Assembly (NCBI GenBank): GCA_038252945.1
Contig: JBBSHN010000001.1
Location: forward strand, 1 to 64,000
DNA: 64,000 nt
Direction: 5' to 3'
DNA from: JAUJOE01 sp038252945
GTDB lineage: Bacteria; Actinomycetota; Actinomycetes; Propionibacteriales; Nocardioidaceae
In this document: positions 34,252 through 43,316 of the stretch, in pieces
Numbering within the stretch: position 1 is the first letter of the stretch
How the letters are laid out: every line of letters starts with the position of its first letter
The notes under the pieces: model-generated
What the model was told of the DNA's origin: nothing
The model's database searches: none
The model's input: only the letters and a program-made list of their open reading frames with translations
Program-made: the position numbers and the translations under genes

Positions 34252-35763
34252 ATGTCCTCCGCCGCCATGGCGCAGCCAGTCGTCACCGAACCCACTCTCG
34301 TTGCTGAGACCGAACACGTAGACGGGGGCGATGTTGGTTCGCCCGAGGACGCTTCGATTCTTCCCTTCCCTCACCTTCCGTCGTCCCCTGACGACGCCGA
34401 ACGGCGTAGTGGGTTCCGTCGTACCCGCACTCTGCTGTGGGTCGCCGACGGCACGATTGCGGCGGTGGGAGCCGCCGTCGCGGCTGTCGTAAACAATCAC
34501 CACTACCCATTGACAGTTGCCATGGCTGCACTCTGGCTCGGCTACATGACGATCCAGCACACGCGCGATGGCCGCATCGCCGACCTCACCGATCTTCGCC
34601 GCATCGCCTCGATCAACATAAACTTCGTTCTCTTCGCAGCCGTCGTTGCGATCTTCTTTGGAGAGAGTGAGTATCCAGGTCGGTGGGCAGTCGGAGTCAC
34701 CGGGTCAATGGCGTTATTTGCCATCGGCGCGCGTTGGGCGCTGACCAAGCAGCGCGTCCGGCGCTGGTTCAAGCTCTCCCTCGACGAGCGCGTCGTGATT
34801 GTCGGCGACCTCGAAAGCGTCTCGCGCACAATCACTGAATGGGCGGGCATCGAGGAGCTCACAATCGTTGGGGTCTTCGTCTCGGAGTCCGACGGCCGTC
34901 CGCGCAGCGTCAAGGGCATCGAGGTGCTCGGCACGGTGGGCGAAGTGGCCGATCGAATCCCAGCGGGTGTCGATATCGTTGCCGTGCATGACGTCGACAA
35001 GCTGGGTGGGCTGCAGCTCGCGAAGCTTCAGTGGGAGCTGGAAGCACTGGGAGCGCAGCTCTCCATCATCACGCCGGTGACCAACACCGTGGAGGCCCGC
35101 GCTACGGTCCGCCGCGCTGGCCGTCGGCTCATCGTCGACCTGGCGCACGGGCGTCCTCGCGGAGCACTCGCTGCTCTGAAGTGCACGTTCGACCGGTGCG
35201 TCGCCGCCGTGCTGCTGCTTCTCGCGCTTCCGGTCATCGGTGCTTGTGCTCTGCTCGTGAAGTTCACGTCGTCTGGTCCAGCCTTCTTCAAGCAGGTGCG
35301 CGTGCGCGAGCACGGTGCCACCTTCACCATGTACAAGCTGCGCACGATGACCGTGAATGCCGAGGCTCAGCTGGCGGAGCTCCTCGAGCAAAACGAGGTA
35401 GGCGGCGGACTCTTCAAGATCAAGCTCGACCCGCGCATCACCCCCATTGGTGCCTGGCTACGCAGGCTGTCGCTGGACGAGCTCCCGCAGCTGTGGAACG
35501 TCATCAAAGGTGACATGTCGTTGATCGGACCTCGGCCGGCACTGCCTTTAGAGGTTCAGGCGTACGACGACTGGGCTCGGCGTCGGTTGGCCGTCAAGCC
35601 AGGCCTCACCGGCCTATGGCAGGTCAGCGGACGGTCCAATCTCAGCTACACGGAGTCCGTGCGCATCGACTCCGACTATGTCGACAACTGGCGCTTCGGT
35701 CGCGACCTGGCGATCGTCCTGCGGACAGTCAAGGCAGTTCTGACCCGCGAAGGCGCGCACTAG
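34252..35763 (+). CDS. Exopolysaccharide polyprenyl glycosylphosphotransferase
   Basis: This 503-residue WbaP/CpsE-type protein has four to five membrane helices in the first 170 residues, then a CoA-binding-like Rossmann segment (RVVIVGDLESVSRT). The C-terminal bacterial sugar transferase domain has FKQVRVREHGATFTMYKLRT, LSLDELPQLWNVIKGDMSLI and KPGLTGLWQVSGRS. It transfers a sugar-1-phosphate to undecaprenyl or decaprenyl phosphate, starting synthesis of an exported polysaccharide. ATG at 34252 follows GAGGAG. No other polymer genes follow directly; a sulfotransferase gene converges on it. Confidence 0.93.
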   Translation: MSSAAMAQPVVTEPTLVAETEHVDGGDVGSPEDASILPFPHLPSSPDDAERRSGFRRTRTLLWVADGTIAAVGAAVAAVVNNHHYPLTVAMAALWLGYMTIQHTRDGRIADLTDLRRIASININFVLFAAVVAIFFGESEYPGRWAVGVTGSMALFAIGARWALTKQRVRRWFKLSLDERVVIVGDLESVSRTITEWAGIEELTIVGVFVSESDGRPRSVKGIEVLGTVGEVADRIPAGVDIVAVHDVDKLGGLQLAKLQWELEALGAQLSIITPVTNTVEARATVRRAGRRLIVDLAHGRPRGALAALKCTFDRCVAAVLLLLALPVIGACALLVKFTSSGPAFFKQVRVREHGATFTMYKLRTMTVNAEAQLAELLEQNEVGGGLFKIKLDPRITPIGAWLRRLSLDELPQLWNVIKGDMSLIGPRPALPLEVQAYDDWARRRLAVKPGLTGLWQVSGRSNLSYTESVRIDSDYVDNWRFGRDLAIVLRTVKAVLTREGAH

Positions 35764-36592
35764 CCGACTGCGGGACCCGACTGTTCAGGTCGTCGAGGTC
35801 GTATCCATAGCTGGCAATCTCGTCGGCGAACCGGTGCTCTATGCGACGGCGCTGCCATGCTCCGGGTCGCTTTGCGGACTTCAAGGCTTCCCACCAGTTC
35901 TGATACGTGGAATTACGGCGAGCGTCGACGGAGTCGCTCGGGATAGGCATGGTCAGTTGCAGAAACTTCTGAATGCGCTGTAATTCAGCCTCCGGTTGTC
36001 CGATGAGATCTTCGTAATAAACGACGGCCACCCGTTTGAGATGCGGCAGATCACTGGCCAGTAACCGGTGCGCGATGACCCAGTGCTCGACCAAAGCGGT
36101 CAGGCTGGCATATCTACTCGGATGGCGAGACAACGCCCTCGTCCACTTCTTCGTCGACAACGCAACCGTGACTGGGTGCCTCACCACCACGAGAAAGGTT
36201 GCTTCGGGAAAGAGTGCCTGAAGGAACCGGCCCATCAGCAGATTGGGCGGCGACTTCTCCACCAGGTAAGGCTTCGACAAGTCCCAATACGGCTGCCACG
36301 ACTGAAGGAGCGCTTGCGCGGTTTGCGCACTCACGAGCGGTGACGACTCGGACAGATGAGCCTCTGAGGCGCGGGCGAAGTGGCCCGCCCCGCCGTACTC
36401 ATTGGCTGGTTTGTAGACCGACTGCAGATGCTGCCCCTCGTCTTCGTAGACGCCGGTGTCAGCGAGAACCGCAAGGTCGGGGTGCTGCCCAAGAATGCGT
36501 GTGAAGGGCGTGGTCCCGCTTCGATGCAATCCACCAACGAAGATCAGCCGGTCGCTACCGATTGCCGAGTTCAGCGTCGCCCCTCTCGCCAC
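35729..36592 (-). CDS. PAPS-dependent sulfotransferase
   Basis: This 287-residue protein has the 5'-phosphosulfate loop FVGGLHRSGTTPFTRIL near the N-terminus and the 3'-phosphate site VVVRHPVTVALSTKKW, as in Stf-type sulfotransferases. It should move sulfate from PAPS to a hydroxyl on a carbohydrate or lipid. It starts at GTG 36592, 35 bp after the E2 gene on the same strand, and its 3' end overlaps the convergent glycosylphosphotransferase gene by 35 bp. Sulfation of the envelope glycan is possible but unproven. Confidence 0.87.
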   Translation of the reverse strand: MARGATLNSAIGSDRLIFVGGLHRSGTTPFTRILGQHPDLAVLADTGVYEDEGQHLQSVYKPANEYGGAGHFARASEAHLSESSPLVSAQTAQALLQSWQPYWDLSKPYLVEKSPPNLLMGRFLQALFPEATFLVVVRHPVTVALSTKKWTRALSRHPSRYASLTALVEHWVIAHRLLASDLPHLKRVAVVYYEDLIGQPEAELQRIQKFLQLTMPIPSDSVDARRNSTYQNWWEALKSAKRPGAWQRRRIEHRFADEIASYGYDLDDLNSRVPQSASARLRGSELP

Positions 36593-36627
36593 GTCGAACC
36601 GGCGATCATAGTAGGTGTATTGCTCGC

Positions 36628-38124
36628 CTAGAGCACGAGTGGAATTCCGGGATCTTCGACGATTGCTGAGACATCGGCAAGAAATCTCGACCCTTGAGCG
36701 CCATCCACTATCCGGTGGTCGAAGGACAGCGCCAACGTTGTGACCCAGCGCGGTTTGATCTGCTTGCCTACCACCCAGGGCTGGCGCCGGATCGCGCCCA
36801 TCGCCAGAATCGCTGACTCGCCCGGATTCAGAATCGGCGTCCCCGAATCCACGCCGAAGACCCCGACGTTGGTGATCGTGAACGTGCCGCCGGACAGGTC
36901 AGCGGGCTGCGCCTTGCCACTTCGGGCAAGGCCCGTGAGCTCTGCCAACGCATGTGCGAGTTCCGGACCGGACATCTGGTCAGCGCCCTTGATGGTGGGC
37001 ACCACAAGTCCCCGGGAAGTCGCCGCCGCAACACCGAGGTTCACGTAGTGCTTGAGCACTATCTCCTCGGCCTGCTCGTCCCATGTCGCGTTGACCTCCG
37101 GCGTTCGCCGTACCGCCGTACAGACAGCACGGGCGATGATCAGCAGAGGCGACACCTTGAGGTCGCGAAAGTCGCGTGAGTTGCGGAGCCGTTTCACCAG
37201 ACGCATGGTGCGCGTCGCGTCGACGGTCACCCACTCGGTCACGTGCGGGGCTGTAAAAGCCGATGCGACCATCGCCTGCGCTGTCATCTTGCGGACGCCC
37301 TTGATCGGGAGACGCGTCTCCCTGCCGGGTCCCATGGCCGCGCCGTTCGATCCACCAACTCTGCCGGACGCGCTCGCAACTCCGCTGGTCGAGCTAGCAG
37401 AGCCCAAGGCACCTCGACCCGCTGCTTCAACATCTGCCCTTGTCACGGTCCCGTGCGGCCCGCTGCCGGTCAGCCGGTGCAAGTCGACACCGAGGTCCTT
37501 GGCGCGCTTGCGCACCGGGGGCTTGGCGAGCACACGGGCGCGAGCGGGAAGTCCGGGCGACGGTGGCATCTGCGCTGCCTCCGTCGGAGCGGCCGGGTCG
37601 GCCTCTTGAACGCTCACCTGCGGACTTCTTGGCGGGTGCGTCTCGAAGGCGTTCTGAAGGTCGGCTTGAGCGGTGGCCGGCGAAGCATCCTCCGGCGTAG
37701 CGGAGCGACGCGGCCGGCGCTTGGCCTCCGTCGTCCGCGGGCCGTAGCCGACCAGGACAGATGTCCGCCCGCCCGGCGCGGGGCCGCCGATAAGACCCGG
37801 CTCCACTGCCTCGCCATTGGCCGGCGATGGAACCTCTTCGGAGTCGGCAGCGCCCGAGTCCGTGGTCACTGCCGCACCGTCGCCGGCGGACACCTGGATG
37901 ATGGGCGTACCTACGTTGACAGTCTCGCCCTCGCCGACGAGCAGTTCGGTGACTGTCCCGGCGTACGGCGACGGCAGCTCGACGAGCGACTTAGCGGTCT
38001 CGATCTCCACCACGACGTCGTTGACCTTGATGGTGTCTCCGACCTTGACCTTCCACGTCACGATCTCCGCCTCGGTGAGTCCCTCGCCGACGTCGGGCAG
38101 GTTGAAGGTCTGGGTGTCTGGCAT
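36628..38124 (-). CDS. 2-oxoacid dehydrogenase E2 component (acyltransferase)
   Basis: This 498-residue protein has a lipoyl domain with the lipoylated Lys45 in IETAKSLVELPS. An Ala/Pro-rich linker follows, then a peripheral-subunit-binding domain (VRKRAKDLGVDLHRLTGSGP) and a catalytic domain ending in LSFDHRIVDGAQGSRF, with the His/Asp of the HRxxDG motif. It is the core acyltransferase of a branched-chain or pyruvate dehydrogenase complex. It lies 11 bp after the E1 beta gene; no E3 gene is in the window. Confidence 0.94.
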   Translation of the reverse strand: MPDTQTFNLPDVGEGLTEAEIVTWKVKVGDTIKVNDVVVEIETAKSLVELPSPYAGTVTELLVGEGETVNVGTPIIQVSAGDGAAVTTDSGAADSEEVPSPANGEAVEPGLIGGPAPGGRTSVLVGYGPRTTEAKRRPRRSATPEDASPATAQADLQNAFETHPPRSPQVSVQEADPAAPTEAAQMPPSPGLPARARVLAKPPVRKRAKDLGVDLHRLTGSGPHGTVTRADVEAAGRGALGSASSTSGVASASGRVGGSNGAAMGPGRETRLPIKGVRKMTAQAMVASAFTAPHVTEWVTVDATRTMRLVKRLRNSRDFRDLKVSPLLIIARAVCTAVRRTPEVNATWDEQAEEIVLKHYVNLGVAAATSRGLVVPTIKGADQMSGPELAHALAELTGLARSGKAQPADLSGGTFTITNVGVFGVDSGTPILNPGESAILAMGAIRRQPWVVGKQIKPRWVTTLALSFDHRIVDGAQGSRFLADVSAIVEDPGIPLVL

Positions 38125-38135
38125 CGGTTCTCGAT

Positions 38136-39110
38136 TCAGTAGCCAAGTGAGCGGTCGACCGCGTCGAGTACCCGGTCGAGGTCGGGGAGGTACAGCTCCT
38201 CGATGCGGCTCGGCGGATATGGGGTGTCGAACCCGCCGACCCGCTGCACCGGCGCCTCAAGGGAGTAGAAGCACTCCTCGGTCACACGCGCCGCGATCTC
38301 CGCTCCCATGCCGAGCGTTATGGGAGCCTCGTGCACCACCACCGCTCGGCCCGTCTTGCGCACGGAATCGTGAACGGGCGCCATGTCCAGCGGAGACAGG
38401 GTACGTAGATCGATCACCTCGAGGTCCGTGCCCTCATCGGACGCCGCCTGAGCCGCCTCAAGCACGGTCTTCACCATAGGCCCGTACGCCAGCACGGTGA
38501 CGTCGCGACCCTCTTTGACGACCCGAGAGGCGAACAGTGGGTTGGGTGCAACCGTCTCGTCGAGCTCGGCCTTCTCCCAGTACCTGCGCTTCGGCTCCAG
38601 GAACACCACAGGATCGTCCGCGGCAATGGCCTGCTGGACCATCCAGTACCCGTCGACCGGATTGGAGCAGGCGACCACCTTCAGCCCCGCGGTGTGCGCG
38701 AAGTACGCCTCCGGGCTCTCGCTGTGATGTTCGACCGCACCGATCCCTCCACCGAAAGGAATGCGAATCACCATCGACATCGGCACCTGGCCGCGGCTGC
38801 GAAAGTGGAACTTCGCCACCTGGCTGACGATCTGGTTGTACGCCGGATAGACGAATCCGTCGAACTGGATCTCACAGACCGGTCGGTAGCCGCGCATCGC
38901 CAGACCGACCGCGGTACCGATGATTCCTGACTCAGCCAGCGGTGTGTCTATCACGCGGTCCTCGCCGAAGTCCTTCTGCAGCCCGTCGGTGACCCGAAAC
39001 ACGCCGCCCAGCTTGCCGACGTCCTCACCCATGATGAGCACCTTGCGGTCGGCCTCCATGGCGGCCCGCAGTCCGAGGTTGAGGCCCTTGGCCAACGTGA
39101 TCGCCGTCAT
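38136..39110 (-). CDS. 2-oxoacid dehydrogenase E1 beta subunit
   Basis: This 324-residue transketolase-like subunit begins MTAITLAKGLNLGLRAAMEA and has GEDVGKLGGVFRVTDGL, DTPLAESGIIGTAVGLAMRG, RIPFGGGIGAVEHHSES and the C-terminal FDTPYPPSRIEELYLPD. It forms the TPP site with the alpha subunit. The ATG overlaps the alpha-subunit stop by 4 bp. The sequence style matches the actinobacterial branched-chain 2-oxoacid dehydrogenase (BkdB/PdhB) group. Confidence 0.95.
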   Translation of the reverse strand: MTAITLAKGLNLGLRAAMEADRKVLIMGEDVGKLGGVFRVTDGLQKDFGEDRVIDTPLAESGIIGTAVGLAMRGYRPVCEIQFDGFVYPAYNQIVSQVAKFHFRSRGQVPMSMVIRIPFGGGIGAVEHHSESPEAYFAHTAGLKVVACSNPVDGYWMVQQAIAADDPVVFLEPKRRYWEKAELDETVAPNPLFASRVVKEGRDVTVLAYGPMVKTVLEAAQAASDEGTDLEVIDLRTLSPLDMAPVHDSVRKTGRAVVVHEAPITLGMGAEIAARVTEECFYSLEAPVQRVGGFDTPYPPSRIEELYLPDLDRVLDAVDRSLGY

Positions 39111-40276
39111 CGCGAGGCTCCTCCCGCAATTGCCGACTCGTCGAACGAGTCGAGATAACGTGCGAACTGCTCACGCTGCACCTGCAACTCCGGCGTCGTC
39201 TCGGCATACACCTGGTCGAAGATGCTGAGGGGGCTCGGATCGGGCAGCGAGAGGCAGCCACTCCTCAGCCGGAGGGCGAGGTCTTCCGCTTCTGCATCCA
39301 CCTCGGCGTAGTACTCGTCCGCGATCTTCTGATGAGACAGATACTTCTTGACCCGGTCGATCGGGTCCTTGCTCTTCCAGTGCTCAAGATCGGCGCTGAT
39401 CCGGTACCGGGTGGGGTCATCCGACGTGGTGTGGGCTCCCATGCGGTACGTGTAAGCCTCGAGAAATGTCGGCCCGCTCCCCTCGCGAGCCCGCTGCAGT
39501 GCGGACTCGGTGACGGCGTACACGGCGAGCACGTCGTTTCCGTCGACACGGAGACCTGGAAATCCGAAGCCGTTCGCTCGTTGATAGAGCGGAATCTTGG
39601 ACTGCTTCTCGATCGGCTCTGAGATCGCCCACTGGTTATTCTGGCAGAAGAAGACGACAGGCGCGTTGAACACGCTCGCCCAAATAAACGCCTCGTTCAC
39701 GTCTCCCTGGCTGGTGGCTCCGTCACCGAGGTAGGCGATGACCGCCGCGTCGCGGTTCGGGTCGCCGCTACCGATGAGCCCGTCGCGCTGCAGCCCCATC
39801 GCGTACCCGGTCGCATGCAGAGTCTGAGCCCCGATGACGATGGTGTAGAGGTTGAACCCATTCGCCAGGGGGTCCCACCCTCCCATGTCGACACCGCGGA
39901 ACAAGCCCAGCAGGTGAAGCGGATCGACGCCGCGGCACCACGCGACTCCGTGCTCGCGGTAGGTCGGGAACGCAAAGTCCTGGTCTCGAAGCGCTCTTCC
40001 GGACCCGATCTGTGCCGCCTCCTGACCTAGCAGGCTGGCCCAGATTCCGAGTTCGCCTTGCCGCTGCAGCGCCGTCGCCTCGGCGTCGACGCGACGTGTC
40101 AGTACCAGGTCGCGGTAGAAGCCCTTGATGGCCGAGTCGTCGAGGTCGAACGCGAAGTCAGGGTGCTCGACCCGCTCGCCTTCCGGCGTCAGAAGCTGGA
40201 TCAGCTCGGGGTCCTGCCCATCCTGAGCTGGGCCGAATACCTCCCCGAGACCAGCGCCCAGTACGTCGCTGCTCAC
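39107..40276 (-). CDS. 2-oxoacid dehydrogenase E1 alpha subunit
   Basis: This 389-residue subunit has the TPP-binding motif GDGATSQGDVNEAF ending at FCQNNQW, the phosphorylation-loop region YRMGAHTTSDDPTRYR and the N-terminal FPTYREHGVAWCRG. It decarboxylates the 2-oxoacid. The GTG at 40276 follows GAAGGAG. With E1 beta and E2 it makes an operon that supplies branched acyl-CoA primers or degrades valine, leucine and isoleucine. The branched-chain assignment is from family resemblance. Confidence 0.94.
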   Translation of the reverse strand: MSSDVLGAGLGEVFGPAQDGQDPELIQLLTPEGERVEHPDFAFDLDDSAIKGFYRDLVLTRRVDAEATALQRQGELGIWASLLGQEAAQIGSGRALRDQDFAFPTYREHGVAWCRGVDPLHLLGLFRGVDMGGWDPLANGFNLYTIVIGAQTLHATGYAMGLQRDGLIGSGDPNRDAAVIAYLGDGATSQGDVNEAFIWASVFNAPVVFFCQNNQWAISEPIEKQSKIPLYQRANGFGFPGLRVDGNDVLAVYAVTESALQRAREGSGPTFLEAYTYRMGAHTTSDDPTRYRISADLEHWKSKDPIDRVKKYLSHQKIADEYYAEVDAEAEDLALRLRSGCLSLPDPSPLSIFDQVYAETTPELQVQREQFARYLDSFDESAIAGGASR

Positions 40277-40433
40277 ATGTTCTCCTTCGCAGCTCGCGGC
40301 GTCTCGGCGCCGTACCCCGGCACGGGTCGCCTCGGCGCTTACGGTACTTCACCCTCGCATGCATCGCCTGCCGGCATGCTCGCTTCTCGGCGGCTGCCGA
40401 GGAGGTCCGCCGAGAGGGCTCTAGGCTCATGTT

Positions 40434-41411
40434 GTGCGGCAAGTCGGCTCAGTCTCGTCCGCTTCCGCCACCACCGCGGGGCCACGGCCGGCACTTATCG
40501 CTGTGGCACTCGCGGTCGTCTACGTCGTGTGGGGGTCCACATACCTGGCCATCCGGGTACTGGTCCGAGACCTGCCTCCGCTGTCGTCGGCAGGTTGGCG
40601 CTTCCTGTGCGGTGCCGGAATTCTTGCCACACTTCTCGCGAGCCGAGGAGGGCTGCGTCGCCTGTGTGCGACCCGCCGGCAGTTGCTCGGCTGCGCACTG
40701 CTCGGACTGCTGCTTCCGGCTGGGGGCAATGGGCTCGTCACCGTGGGTGAGGATCTTGGCGCCCCGTCGGGGGTTGCAGCTCTGCTGGTGGCGACCACTC
40801 CCCTGTGGGTGATCATCTACCGAGCCGTCTCCGGAGATCGCCCGAGCGCCCGCACAACGGCCGGGGTCTTACTGGGTTTCGCGGGTCTCTTCGGGCTGGT
40901 TGCAGTCAGCGGTATCAGCGGGAACATCAACGTCGGTGCTTGCCTGCTCGTCGTGGTGGCGGCGAGCCTCTGGTCTTTCGGCTCCTGGGTGATGCCGCGG
41001 CTGCCCCTCCCCGATGACCCTTTCGTCGTCGCCGTGTACGAGATGGCCTTCGGCGCCTGCTTCTTGACTGCGGCTGGGGTTCTGACCGGTGAGCCGTCCA
41101 TGCCGACCCCAGCACTGACGGCCTCCTGGGCAGCGTGGGCTTATCTCGTCGTGTTCGGGTCGGTGATCGCGTTCACGTCGTACACGTGGGTGCTCGATGC
41201 CGCGCCCATCTCCTTGGTAGCGACGTATGCCTACGTCAACCCGGTCGTCGCGGTCTTCCTGGGGTGGCTGATCTTGCAGGAGCCTGTGACGCCGCCGATA
41301 GTGTTCGGCGGCGCGCTAGTGATCGTCGCGGTGGCGCTTGTTGTCTCGTCGGAACGCCGCCCGGCGAGCCAGGAGAAGCGTTCACTCTCGGAGGCCGAGG
41401 CTCCGGCGTAA
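40434..41411 (+). CDS. EamA/DMT family transporter
   Basis: This 325-residue protein has ten hydrophobic helices in two EamA repeats. The first begins VVYVVWGSTYLAIRVLVRDL; the second ends FLGWLILQEPVTPPIVFGGA. It probably exports a small metabolite or amino acid by proton exchange. It starts at GTG 40434, divergent from the E1 alpha gene, and is followed by repeat copy B. Its substrate is unknown. Confidence 0.9.
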   Translation: MRQVGSVSSASATTAGPRPALIAVALAVVYVVWGSTYLAIRVLVRDLPPLSSAGWRFLCGAGILATLLASRGGLRRLCATRRQLLGCALLGLLLPAGGNGLVTVGEDLGAPSGVAALLVATTPLWVIIYRAVSGDRPSARTTAGVLLGFAGLFGLVAVSGISGNINVGACLLVVVAASLWSFGSWVMPRLPLPDDPFVVAVYEMAFGACFLTAAGVLTGEPSMPTPALTASWAAWAYLVVFGSVIAFTSYTWVLDAAPISLVATYAYVNPVVAVFLGWLILQEPVTPPIVFGGALVIVAVALVVSSERRPASQEKRSLSEAEAPA

Positions 41412-41419
41412 TCGCCAGA

Positions 41420-41479
41420 CGAGACATCAATCGGCGGCCGACACACCGAAAGAAGTTGGCCCCGGGTGGCGTGTCGGCG
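41420..41479. repeat. 60-bp palindromic repeat, copy B
   Basis: This copy begins CGAGACATCAA and ends GTGGCGTGTCGGCG, with GCCGACAC (41437-41444) pairing with GTGTCGGC (41471-41478). It has exactly the length of copy A (25157-25216), and mismatches are concentrated in the loop and the spacer. It lies entirely in the gap between the convergent EamA and ABC exporter genes and may act as a bidirectional terminator. Confidence 0.75.
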
Positions 41480-41486
41480 GAGGATG

Positions 41487-43316
41487 CTAGGCAAGGGAGG
41501 CTAGCCACGCGTCGTGGAGATCGGAGAAGCGGCCGTCCCCACTGGCGATGAGGTCGCTCGGGGCGCCATCCTCGACGATGCGTCCGTGCTCCAACACAAC
41601 GACCCGGTCGGCGATCTCGACCGTCGACAACCGGTGGGCGATGATGATCGCCGTGCGCTCGGCGAGAATCGTGCGTAGCGCTCTTTGCACCAGCCGCTCC
41701 GACGGAACGTCAAGACTCGACGTGGCCTCGTCGAGGATGAGCACCGCTGGATCAGCCAGAAACGCGCGCGCGAACGCGACCAGCTGACGCTGACCCGCCG
41801 ACAGGCGGCCACCGCCGTTGGCGACGTCGGTGGCGTAGCCGTCGGGGAGACCGGCGATGAAGTTGTGCGCGCCGATGGCTTTCGCTGCCTCGCCGACCTC
41901 AGCGCCGGTCGCTGTGGGGCGGCCGAAGCGGATGTTGTCGGCAACTGTGCCGTTGAAGAGGTAGTTCTCCTGCGTCACCATGACGACTGCGCGGTGCAGG
42001 TCTGTCTCGCTCAGCTGCCGCAGGTCGACCCCGTCGAGGATGACGCGGCCCTCGGTCGGATCGTAGAAGCGCGCCACGAGCTTGGCGAGCGTCGTCTTGC
42101 CTGCACCGGTCGTGCCCACCAGAGCCAGCGTCTGGCCGGGCGGCACGTGCAGGTCGAGGTCGGGCAGCACCGGTCGGTTCTCCGAGTACGCGAAGCTCAC
42201 GCGCTCCAACAGGAGCTCTCCCGCCGCGGCCGGTAGCGGGGTCGGAGTGGCCGGCGGGGGTACTGACGGCTGTTCCTCCAGAACGCCTGAGAGCTTCTCC
42301 AACGCCGCGGACGCCGACTGGAACGTGTTGTAGAACTGCGAGATTTCCTGCATGGGCTCGAAGAACTGCCGCAAATAAAGCAGAAACGCTGCCAGCACCC
42401 CCACCGTGACTTCCCCTGAGGACGCCAGCGCGGCGCCGTACACCAGCACGACCGCCATCGCGACGTTGCCGATGAGCTTGATGCCGGGCATGTACATCCC
42501 GACCAACCGGAATGCCCGCTCATTCGCAGCCCGGTAGTCGTCGTTGACGGAGTTGAAGATGTGCTGGTTACGAGGCTCCCGACGAAACGCCTGTACCGCT
42601 CGCACTCCGCCCATCGTCTCGACGAAGTGCACGATGACAAGAGCAACGGTTTCTCGGGTGCGTCGGTAAGCCTTCGCCGACTCGATGCGGAACCACCGCG
42701 TCAGCAGCCACAGAAAGGGAAAGCACGTCAAAGCAACGAGGCCCAGCTTGAGATCCAGCACCAGCAGGAGGACCGCGGTACCGAAGAGCGTCAGAACCGC
42801 CGTGATGAGCCCGTCGAAACCGGTTTCCAGCAGCTCATAGATGGCGTCGATGTCAGATGTTTGCCGGGAGATGACCCGACCGGAGGTGTACCTCTCGTGA
42901 AAAGAGGGTGACAGCGAAAGAAAGTGGCCGAACATGCGGCAGCGCAACGTGAACAGCATGTCTTGACCGATGCGACCGGCAAGCACGAGGAACGCCTGAC
43001 GAGTGATCGCCTGGACGACGACGGCGCCGAACAGGATGGCCACGATAGTGAGCAGTGTCGAGCTGCCCTCCCCTGCCACTAGCGGAGGGATGCCGCTGTC
43101 GATGCCCTCCTTTACTAAGTAGGGGACGGCGAGTCGGGCGGTGTTCTCGACGAGCACCGCTGCCAGCAGGATCTTCAGGGCTCGCTGATGCGGACGCAGG
43201 AGGTCCTTGAACAGCCGTCGGGACCGCTCGCGAAGCAGTAGGGATACCTTCTGGCCGAGCTCTGCCTCGTCCTTGCTTTCAGCGGCTACGCCTCGCCAGT
43301 CGGTGACCGTTGTCAT
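41487..43316 (-). CDS. ABC exporter half-transporter, canonical Walker B subunit
   Basis: This 609-residue protein has six membrane helices followed by a nucleotide-binding domain. That domain has Walker A GTTGAGKTT, signature LSAGQRQ, Walker B with Glu (LILDEATSSLD) and switch His (IIAHRLSTV). The signature carries Ala in place of the first Gly. It forms a heterodimer with the upstream-coupled subunit (stop/start overlap). It likely exports a lipid, peptide or drug-like compound. Confidence 0.92.
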   Translation of the reverse strand: MTTVTDWRGVAAESKDEAELGQKVSLLLRERSRRLFKDLLRPHQRALKILLAAVLVENTARLAVPYLVKEGIDSGIPPLVAGEGSSTLLTIVAILFGAVVVQAITRQAFLVLAGRIGQDMLFTLRCRMFGHFLSLSPSFHERYTSGRVISRQTSDIDAIYELLETGFDGLITAVLTLFGTAVLLLVLDLKLGLVALTCFPFLWLLTRWFRIESAKAYRRTRETVALVIVHFVETMGGVRAVQAFRREPRNQHIFNSVNDDYRAANERAFRLVGMYMPGIKLIGNVAMAVVLVYGAALASSGEVTVGVLAAFLLYLRQFFEPMQEISQFYNTFQSASAALEKLSGVLEEQPSVPPPATPTPLPAAAGELLLERVSFAYSENRPVLPDLDLHVPPGQTLALVGTTGAGKTTLAKLVARFYDPTEGRVILDGVDLRQLSETDLHRAVVMVTQENYLFNGTVADNIRFGRPTATGAEVGEAAKAIGAHNFIAGLPDGYATDVANGGGRLSAGQRQLVAFARAFLADPAVLILDEATSSLDVPSERLVQRALRTILAERTAIIIAHRLSTVEIADRVVVLEHGRIVEDGAPSDLIASGDGRFSDLHDAWLASLA

